Below are positions 36,906 through 48,623 of a stretch of DNA of 64,000 nucleotides, piece by piece. The notes beneath the pieces are model-generated. The model made no database searches. It was not told the origin of the DNA and saw only the letters and a program-made list of their open reading frames with translations. A program made the translations under genes and the position numbers. Origin of the DNA: Typhlomys cinereus (Eukaryota > Chordata > Mammalia > Rodentia > Platacanthomyidae); contig JALPQD010000357.1 in assembly GCA_023101885.1 (NCBI GenBank), forward strand, positions 1,463,038 to 1,527,037, in the 5' to 3' direction. Each line of letters begins with the position of its first letter. The stretch's first letter is position 1.

Positions 36906-36995
36906 ACAAGCACTTGGGACACAAGCAGGAGAATTGCTACTAATACGAGACTAACCTGGTCTACTGTGACACCATGTTTTAAAAAAATAAAAGCA
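36906..36995 (+). repeat. B1-like SINE, right half (interrupted)
   Basis: Resumes with AAGCACTTGGGAC and AGCAGGAGAATTGC, ending in an A-rich tail. It continues the half at 36271-36303. Confidence 0.65.
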
Positions 36996-37409
36996 AACAC
37001 CCAACTCACTCCCTCTTCTCAAAAAAAAAAAAAAAAAAAAAAAGTGGGGCAACCTGGGAGAGAGAATTTAACATTATAACAACAGGGTTTACTCTGAAGT
37101 GATAAGGAGAGAGGCTGGACATTCCGGTCTCCTGATGGCTTTATCTGAAGCAGAACAAGTTTCAGCAACTTCTTCCCAGAAAATACCGGTGCTTCACTTG
37201 AAAGTTTTTGCCTAGCTATACTGCTTCCTTCCACGCTATTTAGGATTTTACTTGCACTCCACCTAGTGCAGTGTTAGATATTTCTAACAAAACAGGCTGT
37301 TCTCCAAAGAGAAAGAAGAAAAGACCTGCCACTTGCTGAAATTTAAGTCTCTGCTGCCCTATCCAGACTGAATTCATTCTGAAGACTGGTATGGGGTTTA
37401 CTTTCTCTT

Positions 37410-37447
37410 TTTTTTAATTTATTATTTATTCAATTGTGCGTGTATAC

Positions 37448-37480
<33 letters not shown>

Positions 37481-37721
37481 TGTGTGTGTGTGTGTGCGCA
37501 CGCAGAACCACGGGCGAATTTGGGAACCACCATGGACGCCTCCACATCCTCCTTGTTTACTTCGCCCCGGGATTCACAGGCTCTGCCCTACCAGGACCGG
37601 AAACGCAGGCCGCCTCCCCGCTTCCACCCGGTGTCTATACGTGGGGTCTAAGATCCGAACTTAGGACTTTCCACCTGCAAGGCAGAGACTTAACCCCTGA
37701 GCCACCTCTCCAGCCCCTGGT
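37410..37721 (-). repeat. ID-headed long SINE with 14-bp target-site duplication
   Basis: Flanked by GTTTACTTTCTCTT at 37396-37409 and 37722-37735. Ends CCACCTCTCCAGCCCC. (GT)n at 37446-37497. Confidence 0.93.
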
Positions 37722-38929
37722 GTTTACTTTCTCTTGAGACCAGGGCAGGAGAAATGTGCGCAGGTAGAGAGGTAAGTGTGGAAAGGGGCTGCTAGGATGA
37801 TAGATAAGGAAATCTCATTCCTTAATGAAAAAACATGGAAGACTGAGAAGAGCTAAAGTCATAATCATTCCATGAGGAGAAAAAAATGGAAGTACAATTC
37901 CCTGATCTGGCCCACTGGCGTTTCCTGGAACCCCTATAGGGATAAGGCCATTGCCTGTTTGGACCTGAATGCCTCTTATTTCGACTGTCTCTCTTCTGTG
38001 TTGGACTATCAGGACTGTTTATCCTTCTAGCTGTGCAGACTGGCCATCTGAGTACACACACTGGGAAACTGGGAAACCTTCCCCATCTTCCTTATCTCCC
38101 TTTCTAATAGAACAACACAACACCCTAGGGTCTTTCCAATATGATTTGCCAATACCAAGGACTGACTACTTGGTCCTGTCCTGAGGAATCAGTTCCCTCA
38201 CACAAATAAAGTTTCACCCCAAGCCTCATTGCCCTCCAACCAGAAGCTTTGGGATCCCCCACCTGTCTGTCCCCACTTTTGTTTTTTTCCTTATATCTGA
38301 GTCTGTGTGTTTCTTTTTTCTTTGCTTTTATGTCCCAGCCCTGGGACAATTTTACAGGCTGGACATAGCATATTCAGTAGAATCCTAGAAAAACGTAACT
38401 GTGATGAGCTTCAGCTAGTAGGGGAAATGTGCCTAACACAAAATAGCAGTGGGCAGTTGAGCCAAGCTTCTTTCATGGAGGCAGGATCTAGGCTCCAGCT
38501 AGGCGAAGGTTGCTGCCTTCTGCTTCCCTCGATTGAGCCCTTGAGGTCTGCGCAGGCCCCAGCCTACCCATGGTTCCTCTGGGAAGACAAAAGTTGTCTT
38601 CTCTGACAGAACCTCCTACATAGTTGGCTTTGGTGTACGCTAGATACATTGAGTGTCATGAGTTGGGGTGTTCAGATGAAATTAAGAAAACACCTCATTG
38701 CGACTACCAAATCCCACATGTAGTCATTCTGGAGCTTACCACTGATTCCCCCAGGGCTTCACTGATAATAGACACCAAGGAACTTTGTCCCAGTGGCTCT
38801 AGAAATAAAAACAGACTAGAGTGCAAACTCTTTGGCAAAAGTTTTGGTTGGAAGGCAAAGGGGTGGGACCGGCAGCACTGGTTGTAGGCTGTTCCCCACC
38901 CCCCCCCCCAGAGAATGTAGTTTATCAGC

Positions 38930-39065
38930 TTACTGCAGGGTCTGGGGTCTGGTAATGTTTGTTAGTCATGAGGATTCCCCCCCCATACAAGCGTAATAGG
39001 TACCCCTGTCCCCTCCCTCCCTCCACCCCTACCTGAACCTTCCTGCTCCCTCCCTCCATGAGGAT
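38930..39065 (-). mobile_element. L1 3'UTR-like polypyrimidine remnant
   Basis: CATACAAGCGTAATAGGTAC followed by a CT-rich run, as at 475-600. Confidence 0.3.
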
Positions 39066-39654
39066 TTTTTTCTAACCTCTCTTTCTTCCTCACAGTTTAA
39101 GGGCATTTTCCACGTAAGATTCAAAACAGTGACTCTGTGTCTAACAGGTGTATTCTGTTCCTAGAGTTTTTGTTTTTTCTCTTGTGATAGGGAGGCAAGG
39201 AATAGGCACATTTCCAGAGTGTTGACGAGGAAGAGAGATACTCTTGGTGGGTAGCAGGTCTTATGGATTAAGATCATGAGAACCTGTCCTCTGTGTCCCC
39301 CTAACGGCCCCTAGTTCTTTCAAAATCAAGGGCACTCCAACTTGATTGCAATGATTTCAAGGCCAGCCTGGGTTACAAATTGAGAACCTGTCTACAAGAT
39401 GAAACAAAACAAAAATCACCTAATATTTTATACACTATAAAACCAAAATGCATGTGGTTTGCTTTTATTAGCATATCCACTTGATTGCAGTGCTCTGGAA
39501 TCAAACTTGTAACATCTTCAGGGTATATATGTACTTGATATGGCCAATCTTTTACAGTTTAGCCATTCTAATAGGTGTATAGGCCAGTATGGTGGGGTGT
39601 ACTTGTAGTCCAAATATTTTTAAAATTGTCTTCACAATTTAAATTTTATTCTTG

Positions 39655-39830
39655 GGCCAGTGATATAGTTTATTTGGTAGGTTCCAACCATATTGGCACA
39701 AAGTCGTGGATTTGACCCCAGTAGTACATAAACTGGATAGTGGTGGCACAAGCTGCAATCCCAGCATTCAGGAGGTGGAGGCAGGAGGATCAGAAGATCT
39801 CCCCTGTCTGTAAGAGATCCTGTCAGTCAA
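39655..39830 (+). repeat. Composite ID/B1 SINE
   Basis: An ID-like head (GGGCCAGTGATATAGTTTAT) runs into a B1 body (GCAATCCCAGCATTCAGGAG). Confidence 0.5.
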
Positions 39831-39839
39831 TCAATCAGT

Positions 39840-40380
39840 AAGTAGCATTCTGGATACAAGCCCTTTATCAGATATTCTTTTGCAAGTATTTTCTATGATT
39901 TGGGGTTTGCCTTTTCTTTCTCCTAATCATGTCTTTTATTATTATTATTTATTCAATTGTGCATGTGTGTGTGCGAATTCGGGAACCACCATGGACGCCT
40001 CCACCTTCTCCCTGTTCACTCTGCCCCGGGATTCACAGGCTCCGCCCTACCAGGACCAGAAACACAGGCCGCCCCCGCTTCCACCCGCCATCTATACGTG
40101 GGGTCTAGGATCTGAATTCAGGACCTTCCACCTGCAAGACAGCGGCTTAACCCCTGAGCCACCTCTCCAGCCCCCAATCATGTCTTTTGAAGAATGCAGG
40201 TATTTGATTTTTTATAAAGTCCAGTATGACAGATTTTTCTTTTCAATAGTTTGTGTTTTTTTGTACCTTGTTTAAGAAATCTTTACTTGGCCAAATACCA
40301 CAAAGATCATCTGTTTTCCTCTAGAATTGTATTATTTTCACTTTTACATATATACCAATGGAACATTTGGAGTTATTTTT
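39840..40380 (-). mobile_element. L1 fragment, reverse orientation, split by a SINE
   Basis: TTCTGGATACAAGCCCTTTA and GAAATCTTTACTTGGCCAAA are L1 ORF2 complement. A SINE sits at 39937-40175 with 13-bp target duplications. Confidence 0.55.
39937..40175 (-). repeat. ID-headed long SINE with 13-bp target-site duplication
   Basis: Flanked by AATCATGTCTTTT at 39924-39936 and 40176-40188, inside L1 sequence. Confidence 0.93.
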
Positions 40381-40677
40381 TTAGACAGGGTCTTACTATC
40401 TGACCCTCCCGCCTCTTCCTCTCAAGTACCAGGATTACAGATATGCACCATCATTCCTGGATGAGTTAATTTTGTGTCCGAATGTTACCATTACTCCATT
40501 GGAGGATGCTACATTGAAACTCAGTTACCATTATGTTGTGTAGGCCTAGGCCCAGCCTTTCAGTTCTTTTTTGTTAATCATGGTGTCTATCTTTATGCTG
40601 ATAACATACTATCATGATTGGTGTAGCTATAAAGCAAGCATAGAAATCAGAAACATCCCCCAACCTCGGCTTAACTA

Positions 40678-40682
<5 letters not shown>

Positions 40683-40733
<51 letters not shown>

Positions 40734-40900
40734 CTCAGAGGGCACTGTGTATCCTTGTGGAAGACCAAGGGTGACTTCAAGATTTATCCTGGATTGCTTC
40801 TGCCTCCTTTTTGCTTCGCTCTGGGATTTTCCAGGCTCCGCCCACTGGGTGGGAAGTGCTGGCCACTCAGGACATCTGGTTATTTGTGACCCCTAATCTA
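40683..40900 (-). repeat. ID-headed long SINE, 5' truncated
   Basis: (GT)n at 40683-40730 followed by GAGGGCACTGTGTATCCTTG; the head is missing. Confidence 0.7.
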
Positions 40901-41186
40901 GTGTTTAATCACTCTGTACTAGGACCCAGTAACATACTAGACACTATAGTCTTCCAAAGAGAATACAGTCAGAGGAATGTAGGCAGGAGGATCACAAGTT
41001 TCAGACAGTCTGGACTATCTAAATAAAGAGTCCCAAGTTAGCCTGGGATAAAGTGCAAGAGTGTGTGTGTGTGAGAGAGAGAAGTTCTCCATAGATCTTC
41101 CAAATACTGAATCCTATATATACTGTTATATATATATGAATGAATGACAAGTCTTAATTTATAAACTAAACAGTAAGAACTTGTCA

Positions 41187-41640
41187 TGGCTTGAATGTAA
41201 AATGTCTTCTATTTAATTCCAGCTGGTAGCACTGTGTGGGGAGATTAGAACCTTAAGAGACGTGGCCTTAGGGCTGGAGTAAACAAGGAGGAGGTGGAGG
41301 CGTCCATGGTGGTTCCCGAATTCGTCCATGGTTCTACACACACACATACACACACATACATACATACACACACATGCATACACACACAATTGAATAAATA
41401 ATAAAAAAAATTAAAGAGACGTGGCCTTGCTAATAGTGGGTTCTGGGGTTAAGCCTTATCCCAGCTTTGACCTGAGTCCTCTCTGCTTCCCAACTACCAA
41501 TCCAATGCTGTGCTCTTGCGCCCACAGCTGCCCCGCGCCTCCTTCCCTCTGTGCTTTAAACTATGAGCCAGAAGAAATCTCTCCTCCCTTCGGTTACTTC
41601 TTGTCAGGTATTGGTTACATCAATAAGAAAAGTAACTAAA
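41187..41640 (+). mobile_element. MaLR-type LTR interrupted by a SINE
   Basis: Starts TGAATGTAAAATGTCTTCTA, has CAGCTGGTAGCACTGTGTGG, and ends with AAGAAAAGTAACTAAAACA. The segment 41270-41414 is an inserted SINE. Confidence 0.6.
41270..41414 (+). repeat. Internally deleted ID-headed SINE with 14-bp target-site duplication
   Basis: AGAGACGTGGCCTT at 41256-41269 and 41415-41428. The element goes from GGGCTGGAG directly to TAAACAAGGAGGAGG, skipping about 150 nt. Confidence 0.88.
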
Positions 41641-41999
41641 ACAAAGATCAACAACAATAATAACAATTATAACAATGTACTATAATAAAGTTACTTAAAA
41701 CACACTTTGTTATAATGTCTCAGGTATCTCTGGCTGGTCTGCAACTCATGTGTAGCTGAGGACGAGGCAGAATGTCTGCCTCTCGGCCAGCTGCCTCCTG
41801 CAGGAGACGTGTTCATACTGGGAGACACGCTCATGCCCCAGGTCCAGTGTGTTCTTAGAACATACCCACTGTCCTGAGGTCCTGACGGGAGAAGTAGACT
41901 CCAGGGTAGGTCAGGTGAAATAGAGGAGGCGGCACAGTGGGACCTTCGGGGCAAGAAACGCAGTGCCTGGCTGGCGGACACCAAGGGGCAGGAAGGAGC

Positions 42000-43500
42000 C
42001 ATCGACCGTGGGAACCAGAGAGCAAGCCACCTGCAACCGGGGCTTCCCTGGGCTCCAGCAGTGTGCCCCAGCGGGTTGCCCAGGGGGGCGCTGGCTTGTG
42101 ATTCTATCGGGCAGTCGGGGCGGTCTGTGAGGGGTCAAGTGTTCCGTCTAGTTGTTCCTGGCAGGTGGTCATCAGGAGGTGGTCACATGCGTCTGCTGTC
42201 GGGCTGGAGCACCAAGGAACAGGGAAACTGATTCAGTGTGCTAAGCTCTGCTTGACATGGGCCTCTAGACTGCCCAAGGAATACCCAGCTGTAATCATTG
42301 CTCCCACAACATACGTGCGTCCTGGTCCTTCAAGTCCACATTGCCACACACACCAGCCTCTCTGAAACTCCTGCTTCAACACCATCAGGATACGGACCAA
42401 GATGCTACCGAGTAAGGTTGTCAGGAAGGCCGAACAGCTGGCAATACCTTCTGTCCTGGGTCTCCCTCAGGACTGACAGCCTTTAGGATCAGAGAAGAAT
42501 CCTGAGGCATCATGTTGCCTCCAGAAGCCCAACCCACTGGACTGGCCGCTCACTGTGCCTCTTAGTTGTGGGAGGGGCGAGACACAGTATCCCCAGACCT
42601 ACAGGACCCTAGAAGTCTCACTGGATTTTCATGGGACCCTCTACCTTTCAGTACAGACTTCTATAGTGTGTTGCTTCTTGCACACTACCATCCCATGTCA
42701 GTGTGGGACAGACAGCAAAGTTTCTGCAAGGTATGAAACAAAGTATCCAAGTGAGTGTGGGTAAGGAAAGAGTACGGTTCGTCCTGCCAGCTCCTGGAAG
42801 CTCACTGCTTTTGATGGCCTTACTGAAAACTGTTGAGGAAAAAGCATTCACAAGATCAATACTTTGTTAGGGGGAAGAAGGGATAGATTTGTTCCAGCAA
42901 ATGAAATCACATCTGGCAGTGCAGATGCATTAGAGTCATGACCTAATTCACAATGACCCACTTCATTCTCCAAGATTCATCTTGGACCAGCTGGCTGAAG
43001 TGAACTGACTGGAATTATCTGTTGTACACATTGACTAGTGGGTCCCAGCTCTGTTTGCATAGTGAGAGATGAGTGTTTCTGTAGTTGATTTTCCATTTTT
43101 TTATTTTATTCTGGGATCCAGACGTAACATATAGCTCAGTCTTCCACAGCATGTCTTGATTCAGTACAGACCGAATGACTGCAGAGAACTGCTGGTCCTT
43201 AGAAAGCCCTGGCCAAAGTCCTTGTCTTTGTGGACTGCGGAATGCAGTGTATTCAAGACAAGATTAAGCCAAGGAAAAAGCAGGTAGTTATGATAAGGAG
43301 GCAGTTTCTGAGAAACTGTATAGACTAGCTCTCGCTTTGCTATTTAATTAGTCAAATCCTATATAGTTTCCCCAACTAAAAACTAAGTCATCTTTCCAAG
43401 AAGATCCCAAGAGTTTGTGTCTCTGTCCTTGCCTCTCCATCCAGTTCCTTGCCATCACGGTCCCTCCGGCCATGACAATTTTATACTTGTTTGTTGGATT
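42000..43500. other. Intergenic DNA without recognised features
   Basis: Read on both strands. Short open frames exist but none resembles a known protein and no repeat family is obvious. Confidence 0.5.
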
Positions 43501-43617
43501 CAGGGTCATTCTTTGAAGGTTTTCTTTTTTTAAGCTTTGTCTGTAAGATACTGATAATGATCAAGCTCTACCCCTGTTCCTGAGTTATTGAAAGACTCAA
43601 ATGAGATTAACAATCAC

Positions 43618-43790
43618 ATGGTTGGATCAGTGAGATAGCTCAGTGGGTAAGTCACCTGCCCGGAAACCCTGTGACCTGAATTCATTCCCCGGAAGCCCTC
43701 ATGCTAAGAGGAGTGTGCCGTGATGCGGACGTGCTTGCCGTCTCTCCTCATTCTCTCTCTCATAAGTAAGTAAATAAAAAATAACTGAAA
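43618..43790 (+). repeat. B4/ID-type SINE
   Basis: TGGATCAGTGAGATAGCTCA head, (TC)n and AAGTAAATAAAAAA tail. Confidence 0.6.
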
Positions 43791-44292
43791 AGTACACTAC
43801 AGTAGGACCTTTTGCGGGGTACAAGGAATAGTGACTGTAAGTCTTATTGCTGATTTCCTTCCCCTCATCTATAAACAAAAAGAGATTATAGGACTCATGC
43901 TACTATTTCTGTCAAGGAAATTATTATTGTTGTTTTGCAAGTCTTTATACTCTAATACTTTAAGCACAATAAGAGGACTGACTTTGAAAGATACAGGAAT
44001 ATCTCAAGACACTCAGACTTCATGGGCGGGAGGGCACTTGAGCTGGAGCAGGAGCTGGGAAGGCACCAGAAGCCATCGCGTCCACAAGGAGGCACTTCTC
44101 AGATCCCTTAAGAGGCGCCAGGAGCTCACAATGGAGTGTTTCCATGCTCTGCTTCATGCCAGAACTGCTGGGAGGGCTGCTGGCTGGCAGCCCTCTTCTG
44201 AAACCACAGCTAAGTGAGAGAAATCTCTTCACTAAGACTAAACAGTCCCCTCTGGGATAGCACACATCCAGGACAACTCCAAAGGCCACCTG

Positions 44293-44735
44293 CGATAGTT
44301 AATCCTGGGTGTCAGCCTGACACACCTTAGTATTAGATCAGCTGAGACCACCTTAAGGGATTATAACTGCCCTAGATCCCATTAGAACCTCCAAGATCTC
44401 ATAGGAACCTCCCAGTAATAGACCATATAAAAGGGACCCACCAAAGGGAAGAGACAGCTTTTGTAGCTGTGCTAGGAATCGCTCTTCCTTCCAGCCGCCT
44501 GTTTCTTCGCTGCTTCTACCCTCTAGACCTCCAATCCTCCAAGTCTTCAACTAGACCAAAGACTCTAGGAATCTTCCAGCCTTCAGCCATCACCCACTCA
44601 ACTACTAGACTGAGCAGCTACTAGCAGCCATCGTTGGACTACGTTGGCCATATCTGTAAGCCAACTCCATACATTCCCTATTTAGATAGTCATTGTGTTG
44701 GTCCTGTGACTCTAGAGAATCTGACTAATACACCA
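44293..44735 (+). mobile_element. ERVL LTR, MLT2-like
   Basis: Starts GATAGTTAATCCTGGGTGTC and ends GACTCTAGAGAATCTGACTA followed by ATACA. These ends match my memory of MLT2 LTRs. TATA-like ATATAAAAGGG near 44426. Confidence 0.6.
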
Positions 44736-44739
44736 CCCA

Positions 44740-45950
44740 AGTTCAGAACTCTTTGGGATCAGCTGAGGTGTTTGCAGACACACCTTCTCATTTGACCAAG
44801 GCTGCTGCCTTCCATTGCCCACAGACGCTGCACCAGGGAGCACTCGTGTTCCTTCCTACATGTTCCTCTCTAGCCCGGCTCCGATGCCAGGGCGCTAGTG
44901 TCTGCTGTCCTGGAAGCCAGCAGAGAAGCCTGCCTGGAGAGCTGGCATTGGGGTTAGATCATGGGCGCTCAGATGGCCGGACAGGCTGCACACTCCTCAG
45001 CTCTACCTACCTGGGGTCCCTTAGCTTCCCTCCTCCCTGCTCTTCTTCATGACGTGAGTCCCAGATCCCAGCTTAGAGACGCTGTCTCTCCATTGAGCAT
45101 CTGGCAGAGTTAGGAAACACCTGCTTGTTATTAGCAGAGACACTGTAGAAACCATTCCTCAGGCCTTGTACCTGAGGACAGGCATCCCACGGAGGGTTAA
45201 ATGACAAGCTCTAAGTGAGTGTTATCTTGGGTGTCTGCGCCTTGGGCTCTTTCCCACAAGTACTGCATCTGATGCATCTCTGGGCTCCAATGATCAGGCC
45301 AGCAACAACAGTAAATTTTTTCTCCTTCAGAATGCATATGCAGTTCTGAGTTTATTCATCTATTATTCAACATGTAAAGTGCTTACAAGCTCCATCCACT
45401 TACCCCTCGGAGCACTTCCCTCAAAATTCATAACCTTAAAACACCACCAAAGCATCTGTTTTGGTCATCAGGGATGAGATGTTACCAGAGCAGATCAGCA
45501 TCTCTGGCAAGCATGCATGTTCTCACAGCTTCTTCCACTAACACCTGCCTCATCTAGACAGGAGATGGCCCAGAGCACGGCTCCTTACCGCTTCCTTCCT
45601 CCCTTCCCAACGGTCAGTGGTTTCTGGTTTAGCTCAGGTTAGTGCCCTGTTATCAGCTTGGCTTGGTTCACTATCTGAGACACAGCCTAGCTGAACAGAG
45701 AAGACATGCTCACTCCGGAGGAACAAAGCCAGCTTCAGTGGAAGGGTATATAAGGATATGGAGATGTACAGACCAAAGACTGTAAAAACCCAAGTTCCAG
45801 AGTACAGAAGTACTGTGCCTTGGCAGCCCGGGCCGTGAGAGCCATGGGACAAGAGTGGGCCACACTGAAGTGGGAGAGACAGGAAGCTGCGGAGAACAGC
45901 GCTGGCTGAAGTCACTTCATTTCTTTCAGCACGAGATCTGGGGAGCCCAT
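44740..45950. other. Intergenic DNA without recognised features
   Basis: No repeat family or coding similarity that I can name. Confidence 0.5.
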
Positions 45951-45959
45951 CTTTTATTT

Positions 45960-46325
45960 TCCTTCCTTTGCGTGTGTGTATCCGGATGCAGGAATGTGTG
46001 GTTGCATGTGGCTGGCTGGGCAGGGATGTACACAAATGTATTGAGTCTGTGTCTGTGGAGGTCCGGAGTGACAGTGGAAATTATCTTTGATAGCTCTTCC
46101 ATCTTGTTGTTTGCCCGAGTTGCTAATTAATATGCTCTAACTCAGCATATCATTAGAGCTAACCTGGCTAGCAAGCTGGCTGGGCATTCCCAGGCTCTGC
46201 CTTCCAGGGCTAGAAGGCACACTGCCACCTTTAGCCCAGCTTTTTATATAGGATCTAAGGGTCCGAACTTGGGTCCTTCTGCTTTCAAAGCAAGGATTTT
46301 AACCACAGAACCACTCCCCCAGTCC
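45960..46325 (-). repeat. ID-headed long SINE, diverged and extended
   Basis: GCGTGTGTGTATCCGGATGC ... TTTTAACCACAGAACCACTC; an AT-rich stretch (46100-46160) interrupts it. Confidence 0.6.
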
Positions 46326-46982
46326 TAAGGAGATCATCTTAATGACACACTCCCAGAACCCTGTCAGTTTCTTTCTATACGTGCAGAGTACCTTTGGTAC
46401 CTTGATTTCCTTGTCTCCAGGAAAAGGTCAGGACGAGCGCTCTGACAGATGAGCAGGTGTCCTGCACAGGCAGCGTCTTCTCTTTCCTCTTGAGTGGCGC
46501 TGAACGCACTGCCCTGCCAGAAGGGTTGAGCGTCTAGAGGGGGGGCGTCTTCCTCTGGTTAATGCTGTCGTGGCTGCATGGGCTAGTCAGCAGCCCCATG
46601 TGCTGACCAGGGACAGCCCCTCTGCCAATAATCAAGAGGATATTTGGGCCTCGTCTGCCGGTCTTCTGTTTTATGCCCTGGGATCCCTGGCAGGACCCAG
46701 AGTAGCCTTCCTGACCGTTTCAGTCTGGTTCTGTTGTTAGGTCTGGATAGAGAGATGCAGCGGAGCTGCCCAGTCTTGAACTTTCAGCCTCCAAATGGTA
46801 AACTGTCGCCTAAGTGCCACTCCTGATACTGTGTTATGATAATGAGAAACTGCTAGTATATATCCACCTTTCACCCATTCTGAATGTTCAGCTGGACTCT
46901 TCAATCTCTCATCCTCTTTCTGAAGAAGTTTCAAGGATGGGGGGGGGGAGAATCACCAATTATTTGACAAAGATGAGATCTG

Positions 46983-47415
46983 TGATGGTTACTTTTGTGC
47001 CAGCAGGGTGTTTAAATGCCGGGTCAAGCACTGTTCTAGATCTCTCTGTGCGAGTACTTTGGGGGATGAGAATGACACTCGAATGAGCAGACTGAGTGAA
47101 GTAGGGTGCCCTACCCAGTCTAGTCCGGTCTCATCCAGTCGCTGAAGGCCTGAGTAGAACAGCAGATGAAGGACTTGCCTGACTGAGCCGAGGCTTCATA
47201 TTTGTCTTCTGGAGTTTCAAACCTCCCAGCTGTCAGAGCAGAACAGTCTCACTGGCTCTCTCCCATTCTCCAGCTTCTTGACATCAAAGAACTTGAAACT
47301 TACTAACCTCTGTAATCGCATTAGCTAATTACTCTTACACTAAATCTGTATCTGAATATACAATATTCATATCCTGTTGGTTCTGTTTCCCTGTAGAAGC
47401 TGGAATAATACCACA
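46983..47415 (+). mobile_element. ERVL LTR, MLT2-like (diverged)
   Basis: Starts GTGATGGTTACTTTTGTG, contains CTGAAGGCCTGAGTAGAACA and ends TTGGTTCTGTTTCCCTGTAG, the usual MLT2 landmarks. Confidence 0.65.
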
Positions 47416-47467
47416 TAACTCCAAGACCAGCAGAAAATTCAGAAGTTCTTAAGAATTAATGCACAGA

Positions 47468-47693
47468 GCTGGAGAGAGATGGCTGAGGAGTTAAGACTCT
47501 GTCTCAAAAGCAGAAGATCCTGAGTTCGGATCCCAGGTCCCACATGAAAACGCCAGGTAGAAACAGCGGTGGTGGCTTGCACTTTCAGCCCTGGTGGGCA
47601 GGGCTGGGAAGTCCCAGAGCGAAGCATAGAAGCAATCCAGGATGATTCCTGAAGTCACCCTTGGGCCTCCACAGGGACACATAGTACCCTCTA

Positions 47694-47747
<54 letters not shown>

Positions 47748-47757
47748 ATATTTTTTT
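47468..47757 (+). repeat. ID-headed long SINE, first of three nested insertions
   Basis: GAGCTGGAGAGAGATGGCTG head, (CA)n 47696-47742, between copies of AAGAATTAATGCA. Confidence 0.88.
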
Positions 47758-47770
47758 AAAGAATTAATGC

Positions 47771-48203
47771 AACCTTTCCCTGGGGTCGGCGAGGCCTGAG
47801 GCCAAGGTCCTGCCGCGATGCTTCAAAGTCTAATTAAGAATGTCTGGGTCCCCATGAAGCCGTACTATACCCAGGTTTACCAGGAAATTTGGGTAGGAAT
47901 GGGGTTGATGACCTTCATCATTTATAAAATCAGGAGCGCCGATAAAAGAAGTAAAGCTTTGAAAGGGTCAGCACCCACATCTGGTCACGGGCACCATTAA
48001 CCGGCCTCCCAAGTACACACGAGATGACACATCGGTCGGCCTGTAAATTCAAGCAAGCTGTGTTAAGTGGGGACTCGAGCGTCGCTGTACAGTTGCTGTG
48101 GCATGAATAAATAGTTTCAAGGCGCCCCACTGCCTGTGGGCGCTGCTCTGTTCTCTCTCTCTGCATGAATAAATAGTTTTGAGGTGTAAAAAAAAAAAAA
48201 AAA
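47771..48203 (+). pseudogene. ATP5MJ-like: ATP5MJ (6.8 kDa mitochondrial proteolipid, MP68) retrocopy with intact ORF
   Basis: Intronless copy of an mRNA: 5'UTR-like 47772-47817, ORF 47818-48000, 3'UTR with two AATAAA signals (48106-48111 and 48168-48173) and an A tail at about 48188-48203. The 60-residue product begins [19 protein letters not shown], has a single membrane helix (about residues 24-37, [16 protein letters not shown]) and a basic tail ending GHGHH; human ATP5MJ is 58 residues from memory. The parent is a small subunit of mitochondrial ATP synthase. Flanks repeat AAGAATTAATGCA, a target-site duplication, so it was moved by L1. The ORF has no stop or frameshift. Whether it is transcribed cannot be seen; no promoter is evident, so I class it as a retropseudogene that could be a retrogene. 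Confidence 0.88.
48101..48180 (+). repeat. Duplicated 3'UTR end with two poly(A) signals in the ATP5MJ retrocopy
   Basis: GCATGAATAAATAGTTT occurs at 48101 and again at 48163. Either the parent mRNA has both, or the copy duplicated its end. Confidence 0.8.
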
Positions 48204-48221
48204 GAATTAATGCACAAAAAG

Positions 48222-48558
48222 CTGAAGAGAAGGCTCAGGAGTTAAAGCCTTTGCCTCCCAAGTAAAAGGACTTGCGTTCTGGTCCATAGATACGATGTAA
48301 AAATGCTGGATGGTGTGGCAGCCCATGTGTAATTCTAGTCCTAGACTGCAGAGCCTGGGAACCCCCAGAGCAGGCTGCCTAGCCAGACTAACCCTAATGG
48401 CATGCTCTGGGCTTAATTAGAGACCCAGGCTCACAACAGTAATGTGCAAAAGCAATTGAGGATGATTCTCAATATCATCACCCTTGGGCCTCCACAAACA
48501 CCCATCTTCAAGTGCACTCACGTATATACATATACACCCACCCATATATGCACAGGCA

Positions 48559-48615
<57 letters not shown>

Positions 48616-48623
48616 AATAAAAA
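48222..48623 (+). repeat. ID-headed long SINE, third of three nested insertions
   Basis: AGCTGAAGAGAAGGCTCAGG head, (CA)n 48572-48614, followed by a diverged copy of the target sequence (GAATGAATGCACAGAGG). Confidence 0.85.
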
